From: Bacteroidota bacterium
Lineage (GTDB): Bacteria > Bacteroidota > Ignavibacteria > Kryptoniales > JAKASW01
Direction of reading: 5' to 3'
Length of the DNA stretch: 7,509 bases
NCBI GenBank assembly: GCA_021789755.1
Contig: JAJYJD010000170.1
Location: 1-7,509 of the forward strand
Below the pieces are notes generated by a model. It was not told the DNA's origin and did not search any database. It saw only the letters and a program-made list of their open reading frames with translations. This document shows positions 7,036 through 7,509 of this stretch, in pieces; within the stretch, counting starts at the first letter, position 1, and each line of letters starts with the position of its first letter. A program made the position numbers and the translations under genes.

Positions 7036-7509
7036 TTTGTCTCCGGTTTTATGAAGGATAAAATTGTCGAGCCGAATATTTTCTGCCTCATCAGGATCCC
7101 GGGTGGAGGCTCATAAGCCTTCGAGTGTTCAACGCAGATGATTCCGGATTCGTTCACCAGCTGCCTTTGCAGCATCCGGTCTATAATTTCATGAGTCCGG
7201 TCATTTAACGCATAGGGTGGATCCACATAGGCGATGTCAAATTTCTCCCGGGCAGTTTCTACGTATCGCTCCGCGGCGGCGAGGTGAATATCACAACGCT
7301 CGAGGACACCCAGGGACTCTGCGTTGCGGCGGATCACGGCCGCAATTAGTCTATCGGATTCCACAAAGACCACACGCTTCGCACCACGGCTGATGGTTTC
7401 GAAACCGACACTCCCTGTGCCCGCATAGAGATCCAACGCGGTCGCTCCATCGATGTCCAGGATGTTCCTCAGTATATCGAACATCGTTACCCGAAGTCGG
7501 TCTGTCGCA
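7032..7509 (-). CDS. rsmD: 16S rRNA (guanine(966)-N2)-methyltransferase RsmD; 5' end outside window
   Basis: RsmD methylates N2 of G966 in helix 31 of 16S rRNA. The reverse strand stays open past the ATG at 7484 to the window edge. The eight codons before that ATG read ATDRLRVT, which together with the following MFDIL match the conserved N-terminal R-P-T-x-D-x-V-R-E-x-L-F-N-I-L region of RsmD. The ATG at 7484 is therefore an internal methionine, and about 30 N-terminal residues lie beyond the window. Counting from that methionine, SAM-binding motif I is at 17-27 (LDLYAGTGSVG), the acidic residue after strand 2 is Glu42, and the catalytic motif IV DPPY is at 88-91. The rest of the domain is complete and ends Phe-Ile-Lys-Pro-Glu-Thr-Lys. 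It is the first visible gene of the minus-strand operon and overlaps coaD by 4 nt. Confidence 0.94.
   Translation of the reverse strand, partial: ATDRLRVTMFDILRNILDIDGATALDLYAGTGSVGFETISRGAKRVVFVESDRLIAAVIRRNAESLGVLERCDIHLAAAERYVETAREKFDIAYVDPPYALNDRTHEIIDRMLQRQLVNESGIICVEHSKAYEPPPGILMRQKIFGSTILSFIKPETK

Noticed and set aside
6457..7116. 219-codon plus-strand open frame across coaD and the aminotransferase start
   Set aside because: It lies wholly antisense to three well-supported genes, its product shows no recognisable motif or natural composition, and it crosses two gene junctions. It is a mirror-frame artefact.

Overview
This window looks like an ordinary housekeeping stretch of a Gram-negative bacterial chromosome with roughly balanced base composition. 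An outer-membrane beta-barrel protein with a signal peptide ending Ala-Phe-Ala|Gln-Gln, the style of UvrA, and a Thermus-type class Ib aspartate aminotransferase all fit the Bacteroidota/Ignavibacteria/Chlorobi (FCB) neighbourhood. That placement is an inference from motif style only; there is no rRNA or marker comparison behind it.

Layout, left to right. Positions 1-393 hold the 5' end of a minus-strand gene cut by the window edge: a membrane-anchored protein with a basic N-terminus, one transmembrane helix and the start of an extracytoplasmic domain, most likely a sensor kinase. After a 124-bp divergent gap, uvrA (518-3352, plus strand) encodes a full-length 944-residue nucleotide-excision-repair damage sensor. 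It meets a convergent minus-strand gene for a small outer-membrane beta-barrel protein (3355-4032), with only 2 bp between the two stop codons.

Further right, all on the minus strand and transcribed right to left, is a tightly packed run. It consists of rsmD (5' end beyond the right edge), coaD, a class Ib aspartate/prephenate-type aminotransferase, and an RlmI-like 23S rRNA cytosine methyltransferase. The junctions are ATGA, TAATG and ATGA overlaps, each with a Shine-Dalgarno sequence inside the upstream gene, so this is almost certainly one translationally coupled operon. It joins modification of both ribosomal subunits (RsmD, RlmI), coenzyme A synthesis (CoaD) and amino-acid metabolism (aminotransferase). 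The beta-barrel gene lies 134 bp downstream of rlmI on the same strand and could be read by extension of the operon or from its own promoter.

I found no mobile element, CRISPR array, tRNA/rRNA gene, riboswitch or convincing intrinsic terminator. I also found nothing I can honestly call a new biological system. The points most worth a second look are the lineage-specific beta-barrel, the cut-off sensor gene, the altered Q-loop of UvrA's second ATPase domain, and a Shine-Dalgarno sequence that doubles as the codons of a basic tail on CoaD.
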